Origin: Flavobacteriaceae bacterium
GTDB lineage: Bacteria; Bacteroidota; Bacteroidia; Flavobacteriales; Flavobacteriaceae
Direction: 5' to 3'
Length of the DNA stretch: 6,170 bases
Assembly: GCA_002687665.1 (NCBI GenBank)
Contig: NZAX01000090.1
Span: 1-6,170 of the forward strand
The notes under the pieces were generated by a model. That model made no database searches and had not been told where the DNA came from. It saw nothing but the letters and a program-made list of their open reading frames with translations. Numbering within the stretch: the stretch's first letter is position 1; every line of letters begins with the position of its first letter. The translations under genes were made by a program, and so were the position numbers. This document shows, one piece after another, positions 1 to 6,170 of this stretch.

Positions 1-2062
1 CTTCTTGATTAATATCGAATTGGCGAAGAATTTCTTTTTTCACAAATCCAAAATCCAAAAGTGATTTTCCTTTTTGACTGTAGTTAAGGCCTTCAGAAAA
101 AAAATCTTTTTTAGTAGTATTTTCTTCCCATTCAAGCGGACAGTTTTTTTCAAGGATATGTTGGATTATTCCTTTAAAATAGAAAAAAAATTGGGGTTGA
201 TGGGTTACATTCCAATTCTCTTTTACTACATCACCACAAATTATTAAAGAAAGCTTTTTTTCCTCTTTGAAGCCATCTTTTTTTTGTTGGTAGATTTTAC
301 CCAATTCGAATAATTTTAGGGATTTAGATTGACGGTTAAGATTGAAGGCCACTACCTCTAGTGCTCCCGAGAGAAGGGAGGTCCGCATTTGAGAGAGCTC
401 TTTACCCAAGGGGTTTATGATGTTTACTCCCTTGACCGATTTTATACTTTGAGTTATTTCCCCGTAATCAGGGCTGGTAATGGAGTTGTTCACCATTTCA
501 TTAAATCCTAAACTAACCAATTGATTGGAAAGTCGTTCTGCAATTTGATGATCGTCTGAGCTGACAAAATCAGGGATATTGCTCTGTAGTACATTTGAAA
601 TGTCTACATTATTGTAGCCGTATATCCTGAGTATTTCTTCGATTACATCTGCAGGACGTTTTACGTCTACTCTATAGCGTGGGATTTCAACTAACATAAC
701 TTCGTCGTTGGAATGTTCTATTTTTATTTCAAGTCCTGTTAAAATTTTTGAGATATCATCTTTGGAAATATGTTGTCCAATGGTCTTGTTTATTTGACTG
801 AAAGTCAAATTGAATTTAGAAATGTCGGGGATTTCCTGTTTGATTTCAAATAATTCACCCTGAATGATTCCACCTGTCAGTTCTACAATTAAACTGGCCG
901 CATACTTAAGTGCGTAAACTGTGATTTCTGGGTCTACACCCCGTTCAAATCGAAAAGAGGCGTCTGTATTTAGTCCGTGCCTTTTGGCAGATTTTCGGAT
1001 ACTTACTGGATTGAAATAAGCACTTTCTAAAAATATACTGGTGGTGTTTTCATTCACTCCGGAGTCTTGTCCTCCATATATCCCGGCAATACACATAGGT
1101 TTATGGTGATCACAAATCATTAAATCCTCTGTGTCAAGCTTTCGTTCAATACCATCCAGAGTAATAAAAGGGGTGTCCTGAGCAACAGTTTTTACAACAA
1201 TTCCATCCTTGATTCGATCCAAATCAAAGGCATGTAAGGGTTGTCCTAAATCATGCAACACATAATTTGTAATGTCCACTACATTGTTTTTTGGACCAAT
1301 CCCAAGGGCTTTGAGTCGGTTTTGTAACCAAGCAGGCGAGGGTTTGACGGTCAAATTGGTGATATTGACACCCGCATATCTTGGAGCCTTATCTTTGGAT
1401 TCAACGGCTACAGTAAATTTTTTATCAGAGCGAACTATACTAAAATGATCTATTGCTGGTGCTAACCATTTGTGTTCAATGCCATGAAAGTGACAATAGG
1501 CTTTTAGATCTCGAGCCACACCCATATGACTCATAGCATCTGCTCGATTGGGTGTAAGTCCAATTTCAAAAATAGTATCAACTTCTATATCAAAAATCTC
1601 GCTACATGGCTTGCCATTTTTCAATTGGGGATCTAAAACCATGATCCCATGGTGAGATTCCCCCAAGCCCAATTCATCCTCGGAACAGATCATACCATGA
1701 CTTTCTTCACCTCTTATCTTACTCCTTTTGATCAAAAAAGCCTCTCCCTCTCTGTCGAACAGTGTGGTTCCTAATAAGGCAACAGGGACTTTTTGTCCAA
1801 TTGCAACATTTGGTGCCCCGCATATGATTTGAACTTTTTCATTTCCCAAGTCGATTTGGGTTACTTTCAAGCGATCTGCATTGGGGTGTTTTTCACATTC
1901 TAACACTTCACCTACAACAACTCCTTTTAAACTTCCCTTAATGGATTCGAATGTTGCCATACCCTCGACTTCCAAACCCAAATCGGTCAGGATTATGGAT
2001 ACTTCCTTGGGGGGAAGATCTATTTTTAAAAATTGTTTGATCCAGTTGTATGATATTTTCAT
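1..2062 (-). CDS. pheT: Phenylalanyl-tRNA synthetase beta subunit (PheT), C-terminal end outside the window
   Basis: Beta chain of the cytoplasmic alpha2-beta2 phenylalanine-tRNA ligase, which attaches phenylalanine to tRNA-Phe using ATP; the partner is PheS, not seen here. I translated the minus strand from the ATG at 2062-2060 and found 687 uninterrupted codons to the window edge, with no frameshift. The start MKISYNWIKQFL is typical of the family. An EMAPII-like tRNA-binding domain (about residues 42-150) contains HPNADRL at 59-65 and ICGAPN. GLTPNRADAMSH lies near 167-178, followed by the B3/B4 editing region, which includes ASFRFERGVDP near 368-378. The B5 domain (about 405-475) ends in RPADVIEEILRIYGYNN, then comes the catalytic-like module with MRTSLLSGALEVV and LKLFELGKIY. 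Family members are about 800 residues, so roughly the last 110, the FDX-ACB anticodon-binding domain, lie beyond position 1. The start has no clear Shine-Dalgarno sequence, as is usual in Bacteroidota. It lies 60 bases after recG on the same strand and probably has its own promoter. Confidence 0.97.
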   Translation of the reverse strand, partial: MKISYNWIKQFLKIDLPPKEVSIILTDLGLEVEGMATFESIKGSLKGVVVGEVLECEKHPNADRLKVTQIDLGNEKVQIICGAPNVAIGQKVPVALLGTTLFDREGEAFLIKRSKIRGEESHGMICSEDELGLGESHHGIMVLDPQLKNGKPCSEIFDIEVDTIFEIGLTPNRADAMSHMGVARDLKAYCHFHGIEHKWLAPAIDHFSIVRSDKKFTVAVESKDKAPRYAGVNITNLTVKPSPAWLQNRLKALGIGPKNNVVDITNYVLHDLGQPLHAFDLDRIKDGIVVKTVAQDTPFITLDGIERKLDTEDLMICDHHKPMCIAGIYGGQDSGVNENTTSIFLESAYFNPVSIRKSAKRHGLNTDASFRFERGVDPEITVYALKYAASLIVELTGGIIQGELFEIKQEIPDISKFNLTFSQINKTIGQHISKDDISKILTGLEIKIEHSNDEVMLVEIPRYRVDVKRPADVIEEILRIYGYNNVDISNVLQSNIPDFVSSDDHQIAERLSNQLVSLGFNEMVNNSITSPDYGEITQSIKSVKGVNIINPLGKELSQMRTSLLSGALEVVAFNLNRQSKSLKLFELGKIYQQKKDGFKEEKKLSLIICGDVVKENWNVTHQPQFFFYFKGIIQHILEKNCPLEWEENTTKKDFFSEGLNYSQKGKSLLDFGFVKKEILRQFDINQE

Positions 2063-2090
2063 CGGGTATGAATGACTTTTAAACCGAAGG

Positions 2091-2098
2091 CAAAGATA
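2091..2098 (-). promoter_or_regulatory. Candidate Bacteroidota -7 promoter element of pheT
   Basis: Read on the minus strand, this is TATCTTTG, a full match to the Bacteroidota -7 consensus TAnnTTTG used by the primary sigma factor of that phylum. It lies 28 bases upstream of the pheT ATG, which would give a short leader. I saw no TTTG at the expected -33 position 19 to 21 bases further upstream, so the call rests on the -7 element and its placement. If real, pheT is transcribed independently of recG. I saw no hairpin terminator between recG and pheT, so read-through from recG is also possible. Confidence 0.45.
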
Positions 2099-2122
2099 AG
2101 AATCTAACCTTAACCACCTTTT

Positions 2123-4222
2123 TTAGCTGATGTAATTCCATATGTTTTGATAAGCTTTCATCTTGGCCAGTGTCTGCCTTAAGGGTGCGTTTTTTTGGCT
2201 TTCTAATTGGGGATCTTCTAGTAACAATGCTTGGGCATCACTGCGAGCAATTTTGAGCCATTGGTTGTCTTTGATGATGTCTGCAATTTTAAGTTGCAAA
2301 ACCCCACTTTGTTGAGTGCCCATTAGGTCTCCGGGGCCTCTAAGCCTTAAATCTACTTCTGCAATTTGAAACCCATCGGTGGTAGCAGTCATGGTCTCCA
2401 AGCGAGTTTTGGCCTCTGTACTTAGTTTGTGACTGCTCATCAGTATACAATAACTTTGGTCGTTACCCCGTCCCACACGACCACGTAATTGATGCAGTTG
2501 TGACAATCCAAATCGCTCAGCACTTTCAATAACCATTACAGATGCATTGGGAACATTCACGCCTACTTCGATCACTGTTGTGGCTACCATGATTTGGGTT
2601 TGTTTATTGATAAAACGTTCCATTTCATAATCCTTGTCTTTGGCGGGCATTTTACCGTGTAATATACTGATCTGATATCGAGGAGAAGGGAAGGCTCTGG
2701 CAATACTTTCATAGCCATCCATCAGGTCTTTGTAATCCATTTTTTCAGATTCTTTGATCAGAGGATATACTATGTAAATTTGCCGACCTTTTTGTATTTC
2801 ATCAGCCATGAATTTAAATACCTTCAGACGATTCCTGTCAAACCGGTGGAGTGTTTTGACCTTCTTTCGTCCTGGAGGCAATTCATCAATGACAGAAATA
2901 TCCAAATCTCCATAGACGCTCATGGCTAGGGTGCGGGGTATAGGAGTTGCTGTCATTACCAACACATGTGGTGGTGTAGTATTTTTTCTCCATAATTTGG
3001 CCCTCTGAGCTACACCAAACCGGTGTTGCTCGTCAACCACAGCAAAACCTAGGTTTTTAAATTGAACCTTGTCCTCAATTACGGCATGGGTTCCGATCAA
3101 AATATTTAAATCACCTGATTCCAATTGGTCAGCCAATTGAGTTCGCTCTGCTTTTTTTGAGCCTCCAGTCAATAGGCCAATAGTTATGTCCAAATCACCA
3201 ATTAATGATTTAATTGAGTGAAAATGCTGTTTGGCAAGAATTTCGGTAGGTGCCATCAAACAGGATTGAAATCCATTATCCGCCGCAATTAACATGACCA
3301 TAAGAGCAACAATGGTTTTTCCTGAACCAACATCTCCTTGAAGTAAGCGGTTCATCTGCTGCCCATTTCCAATGTCTTTTCTGATTTCCCGGATGACTTT
3401 TTTTTGTGCATCTGTCAATTCAAAGGGCAGATTGTTACTAAAAAAAGTATTGAATTTATTACCAATTTTTTCGAAAACAAACCCTTTTATTTTTTGCTTA
3501 CGCTGAAGGTTTTTCATCAATAATTGCAATTGAATAAAAAATAATTCTTCATATTTCAACCGATTTTGAGCGGCAGTAAGAATGTCTTGATTATCAGGAA
3601 AATGAATGTTTTTTAGGGCTGTATTTTTATCAATCAGCTTATATTTAGCTCTCAAGTCTTCGGGAAGGGTTTCGGCAAAAGGTTTTTTGAAAGAGATTAA
3701 AAGTTCCTGAAGCATATTGATGATAACTCTTTGCGAAATGCCTTTGTTGAGGAGTTTTTCTGTACTCGGGTAAACCGCCTGAAGCGACTTGGAAAGGCCT
3801 TTGTCAAAGTTTTCTAGGGTCTCTATTTCAGGATGTGGTATACTTGGCTGACTAGCATACCAGTTGAGTCGGCCAAAAATTACATAGTTAATGTTTAGTT
3901 TTAATGATTCTTTAATCCATTTGTGCCCTCTAAACCATACCAATTCCATATTGCTCTCACCATCGGTAAAGGTGGCCACAAGTCGTTTACCCTTTTTTTG
4001 TCGTTTCATTTCCAGCTTTATGAGCTCTCCTTTGATTTGAACTTCTGAGGAATTCTTTGGTAGATTATTTATTTTAAAAAAGGTAGAACGATCAATATAG
4101 CGGTGGGGAAAAAAATGTAGTAGATCTTGAAGGGTATAGATGCTCAATTCTTGTTTTAATAAATTGGCACGACTAGGACCAACGCCTTTGAGATATTCTA
4201 TAGGGGTTTGAAGAGGATCCAT
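2123..4222 (-). CDS. recG: ATP-dependent DNA helicase RecG, complete
   Basis: Superfamily 2 double-stranded DNA translocase that regresses stalled replication forks and branch-migrates Holliday junctions and D- or R-loops. The 699 residues match the usual family length of about 690-705. In order: an N-terminal helical segment with TPIEYLKGVGP; an OB-fold wedge domain (about 60-150) that grips the branch point; a Q-motif-like LTDAQKKVIREI; Walker A GDVGSGKT at 296-303 (Lys302); APTEILAKQH; DEQH box at 397-400; MTATPIPRT at 423-431; QLRGRVGRG at 578-586 (motif VI arginines); and the RecG-specific tail DLRLRGPGD at 624-632 with TQQSG at 636-640. No key residue is missing. I chose ATG at 4222-4220; an in-frame GTG one codon upstream (4225-4223) would add one residue. 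The AGG just before the ATG is too close to be an ordinary Shine-Dalgarno sequence. The stop is TAA at 2125-2123. It is divergent from the helicase gene on the plus strand. Confidence 0.97.
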   Translation of the reverse strand: MDPLQTPIEYLKGVGPSRANLLKQELSIYTLQDLLHFFPHRYIDRSTFFKINNLPKNSSEVQIKGELIKLEMKRQKKGKRLVATFTDGESNMELVWFRGHKWIKESLKLNINYVIFGRLNWYASQPSIPHPEIETLENFDKGLSKSLQAVYPSTEKLLNKGISQRVIINMLQELLISFKKPFAETLPEDLRAKYKLIDKNTALKNIHFPDNQDILTAAQNRLKYEELFFIQLQLLMKNLQRKQKIKGFVFEKIGNKFNTFFSNNLPFELTDAQKKVIREIRKDIGNGQQMNRLLQGDVGSGKTIVALMVMLIAADNGFQSCLMAPTEILAKQHFHSIKSLIGDLDITIGLLTGGSKKAERTQLADQLESGDLNILIGTHAVIEDKVQFKNLGFAVVDEQHRFGVAQRAKLWRKNTTPPHVLVMTATPIPRTLAMSVYGDLDISVIDELPPGRKKVKTLHRFDRNRLKVFKFMADEIQKGRQIYIVYPLIKESEKMDYKDLMDGYESIARAFPSPRYQISILHGKMPAKDKDYEMERFINKQTQIMVATTVIEVGVNVPNASVMVIESAERFGLSQLHQLRGRVGRGNDQSYCILMSSHKLSTEAKTRLETMTATTDGFQIAEVDLRLRGPGDLMGTQQSGVLQLKIADIIKDNQWLKIARSDAQALLLEDPQLESQKNAPLRQTLAKMKAYQNIWNYIS

Positions 4223-4257
4223 CACCTGCTAAAATAATTGATTTAGGATGGATTCGA

Positions 4258-4288
4258 TTTGTATTGTTTAAAACTTCCCCTAATTTGG
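4258..4288 (+). promoter_or_regulatory. Candidate Bacteroidota promoter for the uvrD/pcrA gene
   Basis: TTTG at 4258-4261 is followed after 19 bases by TAATTTGG at 4281-4288. This resembles the Bacteroidota promoter pattern TTTG, 19 to 21 bases, then TAnnTTTG, with one mismatch in the -7 box (G for the third T). It would place the transcript start near 4293-4296 and give a leader of roughly 95 bases containing the DnaA-box/inverted-repeat element. The region is AT-rich, so a chance match is possible. I saw no equally good element for recG on the other strand. Confidence 0.3.
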
Positions 4289-4322
4289 GATAAATACATT
4301 TCAGTTGATAAATAAATTCATA

Positions 4323-4358
4323 AAAAAGCTGTGGATAACTATAGAGCTGTGGCTTTTT
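4323..4358. repeat. Inverted repeat and internal direct repeat in the divergent intergenic region
   Basis: AAAAAGC at 4323-4329 and GCTTTTT at 4352-4358 are exact 7-base inverted repeats separated by 22 bases. AGCTGTGG occurs twice in direct orientation, at 4327-4334 and 4345-4352, 18 bases apart. Transcribed on the plus strand, a short inner hairpin with a TGTG loop (AGAGC pairing with GCTTT at about 4343-4356, one G-T pair) ends in a T-run, which weakly resembles an intrinsic terminator or attenuator ahead of uvrD. Transcribed on the minus strand, the outer stem ends in six Ts. The stem is mostly A-T, so stability would be low. Confidence 0.4.
4330..4338 (-). promoter_or_regulatory. Perfect DnaA-box 9-mer between recG and uvrD
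   Basis: The minus strand reads TTATCCACA, identical to the high-affinity DnaA box bound by the replication initiator. The second copy of the overlapping direct repeat continues as a degenerate box (4348-4356, TGTGGCTTT, three mismatches). There is no cluster of boxes, no AT-rich unwinding array and no dnaA or dnaN nearby, so this is not an origin of replication. It could be an isolated site coupling a helicase gene to DnaA, or a chance match. The match itself is seen; any function is inference. Confidence 0.4.
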
Positions 4359-4389
4359 AGGGGTATAAATATTGCATTAATTTTAAATT

Positions 4390-6170
4390 GTGAATAATAA
4401 AGGTGCAGATTACTTAAAAGAGCTTAACGAAAACCAGCTTGAGGCTGTTTTACACAAAGATGGTCCACTTATGGTGATTGCTGGTGCCGGATCAGGAAAA
4501 ACACGTGTTCTAACCTATCGTATAGCTTACTTAATGCAACAGGGAATTGATGCTTTTTCTATACTTGCATTGACTTTTACCAACAAAGCCTCCCGAGAAA
4601 TGAAAGCCCGAATTGCTGAGTTGGTAGGAGAGGGGGAGGCAAAGAACTTGTGGATGGGTACCTTTCACTCAGTGTTTGCAAGGATTTTGCGTCAAGAAGC
4701 TGATAAATTAGGTTTTCCTCGTGATTTTACTATATATGATACCCAAGACAGCAATCGTTTGATTTCATCTATTATTAAAGAGTTGGGGCTGGATAAAGAC
4801 ATTTATAAATACAAACAAATCCGAAACCGTATTTCCTCTTTTAAAAATAGTCTGATTACTGTAAAAGCATATCACGATGATATAGAACTACAGGAGGCTG
4901 ATTCCCTTTCACGACGACCTAAGTTAGGAGAGATTTACAAAGAATATGTTGAGCGATGTTTTAAGGCTGGAGCAATGGATTTTGATGATCTACTGCTCAA
5001 AACAAATGAGTTATTGAATATGCACCCCCAAGTATTGGCAAAATATCAAGATCGTTTTCGTTATATACTAGTGGATGAATATCAGGATACCAATCATTCT
5101 CAGTATTTGATTGTTAGAGCTCTGTCCGATAAATTTCAGAATATTTGCGTAGTGGGGGATGATGCGCAAAGTATTTATGGTTTTCGTGGAGCTAACATCA
5201 ATAACATATTGAATTTTCAAAAAGATTATCATGGTGTAAAATTGTATAGACTAGAGCAAAATTACCGTTCAACAAAAAATATTTTAGAAACTGCATCAAG
5301 CCTTATTTCTAATAATAATAGTCGGGTCGGAAAAAAACTTTGGTCTTCTGGTAATAACGGTGAACTTGTAAAGTTAAATTGTTACAGTAATGGAAGAGAT
5401 GAAGCTGAAGGAGTAAGCGATATCATTGAAAAAAAAATTAAAGAAAAATATTCGTTAAATAATGTAAGCATACTAGTTAGAGCCATTTATCAAACAAGGG
5501 AGTTTGAAGAAAGGTTTCTTAAAATTGGTCTTGGATACAGAGTTTTAGGCGGAATAAGATTTTATGAAAGAGCTGAAATAAAAGATGCAATAAGTTATTT
5601 AAGAATTATAAATCAAAAGTTTGATGATTTAGCATTAGAAAGAGTAATTGGCGCGCCTAAAAAAGGTATAGGAGACGCTACTATAAAAAAAATTTACGAA
5701 TTTGGTGCTAAGAAAAAATTATGCTTAGAAGACTCAATAGTCAGCTTAATTGAATTAGATCAATTCAAACCAAAAGTTAAAAAAACATTTTCTGTATTAA
5801 TTAAAATGATTGAAAAGTGGAGAACTGAAGCTAAAACAATTAAACATTATGACCTGATAAAGATAATTTTAGACGAGTCAGGGTATTCCTCGATTCTAAA
5901 AAATAAAAAAGACTTAGAAAACGAAAATAGACTGGAAAATTTAAAAGAATTGATAAGAGCAATGCAAGATTATGATAATTTGCAAAGCTTTTTGGAACAT
6001 GTTTCTTTGGCAACATCAGCAGATCAAGAGTGGGAAGGCGAAAAAGTAAATTTAATGACAATGCATGCAGCAAAAGGATTAGAATTCGACGTTGTTTTTT
6101 TACCAGGTTGGGAAGAAGGTTTATTCCCTCACCAAAAGTCCTTACAAGAAAAAGGAGATTTCGCTTTAGA
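4390..6170 (+). CDS. UvrD/PcrA-type superfamily 1 DNA helicase, C-terminal end outside the window, apparently chimeric
   Basis: 3'-5' DNA helicase of the UvrD/PcrA/Rep group, which unwinds DNA in nucleotide excision and mismatch repair and strips proteins from stalled forks. 593 codons are visible; family members have about 700-790 residues. Motifs: NENQLEAV near the start; Walker A AGAGSGKT at 31-38 (Lys37); TFTNKA; GTFHS at 90-94; FKAGAMDFDDLL; VDEYQDT at 228-234 (Walker B); GDDAQSIYGFRGA at 256-268; LEQNYRST at 288-295; and motif V TMHAAKGLEFD near 557-567, then FLPGWEEGLFPHQ. The last motif lies off the edge. I chose GTG at 4390 because an in-frame TAA lies at 4384-4386 and the first ATG after it (4471) would cut off conserved sequence. 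Residues 1 to about 295 resemble Bacteroidota proteins, the rest low-GC Alphaproteobacteria, with a matching change in codon use. I leave the symbol empty because UvrD and PcrA cannot be separated on a part-gene of mixed origin. Confidence 0.9.
   Translation, partial: MNNKGADYLKELNENQLEAVLHKDGPLMVIAGAGSGKTRVLTYRIAYLMQQGIDAFSILALTFTNKASREMKARIAELVGEGEAKNLWMGTFHSVFARILRQEADKLGFPRDFTIYDTQDSNRLISSIIKELGLDKDIYKYKQIRNRISSFKNSLITVKAYHDDIELQEADSLSRRPKLGEIYKEYVERCFKAGAMDFDDLLLKTNELLNMHPQVLAKYQDRFRYILVDEYQDTNHSQYLIVRALSDKFQNICVVGDDAQSIYGFRGANINNILNFQKDYHGVKLYRLEQNYRSTKNILETASSLISNNNSRVGKKLWSSGNNGELVKLNCYSNGRDEAEGVSDIIEKKIKEKYSLNNVSILVRAIYQTREFEERFLKIGLGYRVLGGIRFYERAEIKDAISYLRIINQKFDDLALERVIGAPKKGIGDATIKKIYEFGAKKKLCLEDSIVSLIELDQFKPKVKKTFSVLIKMIEKWRTEAKTIKHYDLIKIILDESGYSSILKNKKDLENENRLENLKELIRAMQDYDNLQSFLEHVSLATSADQEWEGEKVNLMTMHAAKGLEFDVVFLPGWEEGLFPHQKSLQEKGDFAL
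5251..5310 (+). other. Probable chimeric junction inside the helicase gene
   Basis: This stretch encodes LEQNYRST and the following residues (KNILETASSLI), one of the most conserved segments of UvrD-type helicases, and marks the change between two sequence types. By hand count GC is about 36.8% over 4441-5280 and about 29.7% over 5401-6120. Arginine codons change from 16 CGN and 3 AGR before to 1 CGN and 12 AGR after. Leucine TTA goes from 6 of 32 to 21 of 34. The exact breakpoint cannot be fixed, because two unrelated genomes could share near-identical bases here. The reading frame is kept across it. An assembly join at a shared conserved stretch explains this best; homologous recombination between distant relatives is the alternative. 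Confidence 0.7.

Noticed and set aside
1881..2075. 64-codon open frame on the plus strand
   Set aside because: It lies almost entirely antisense to the start of pheT, whose protein is well conserved there. The translated product is low-complexity and resembles no family I know.
2063..2122. Search for a terminator or small gene between recG and pheT
   Set aside because: No hairpin with a T-tract and no open frame of useful length; only the candidate -7 element stands out.
4276..4290. Short inverted repeat TCCC / GGGA with a 7-base loop
   Set aside because: Only four paired bases and no T-tract, so it is too weak to call an operator or terminator; it also overlaps the candidate promoter.
4330..4356. 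Possible origin of replication from the DnaA box and its degenerate neighbour
   Set aside because: There is one perfect box and one poor one, with no AT-rich 13-mer array and no dnaA, dnaN or other origin-linked gene nearby.
5650..5657. GGCGCGCC, a GC-only 8-base palindrome in a 30% GC region
   Set aside because: It is explained by the codons for Gly-Ala-Pro in the helicase, with no repeat or recombination feature around it.
5840..6073. 77-codon open frame on the minus strand
   Set aside because: It is antisense to the helicase coding region. The Leu/Phe-rich product is what the reverse of AT-rich, Lys/Glu-rich codons gives, not evidence of a membrane protein.

Overview
The window carries three protein-coding genes, all housekeeping families: a 3'-truncated pheT (minus strand, off the left edge), a complete recG (minus strand), and a 3'-truncated uvrD/pcrA-type helicase gene (plus strand, off the right edge). 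recG and the helicase gene diverge from a 167-base intergenic region. I found no RNA gene, insertion sequence, CRISPR array, phage gene or toxin-antitoxin pair, and no sign of a new defence or mobile system.

Positions 1 to about 5260 look like a Bacteroidota (Flavobacteriia-like, perhaps marine) chromosome. The protein sequences of PheT, RecG and the N-terminal half of the helicase resemble that phylum. Gene starts lack clear Shine-Dalgarno sequences, and a TAnnTTTG-type -7 element precedes pheT. The helicase part counted by hand (4441-5280) is about 37% GC.

The most notable observation is inside the helicase gene. Upstream of the conserved LEQNYRST motif (about 5251-5274) the protein and codon use are Bacteroidota-like. 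Downstream the reading frame stays open, but the protein reads like a low-GC alphaproteobacterial (SAR11/Pelagibacterales-like) UvrD. Hand counts agree: GC falls from about 37% to about 30%, arginine codons go from 16 CGN : 3 AGR to 1 CGN : 12 AGR, and TTA rises from 6 of 32 to 21 of 34 leucine codons. A chimeric metagenome assembly joined at a conserved helicase motif is the simplest explanation; a real inter-phylum recombinant gene is less likely but more interesting.

The recG-uvrD intergenic region holds a perfect DnaA-box 9-mer inside a 7-bp inverted repeat, an 8-bp direct repeat that includes part of the box, and a plausible Bacteroidota promoter for the helicase. Functionally, PheT charges tRNA-Phe, while RecG and UvrD/PcrA process stalled forks and repair intermediates. 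Their adjacency gives no evidence of a dedicated pathway.
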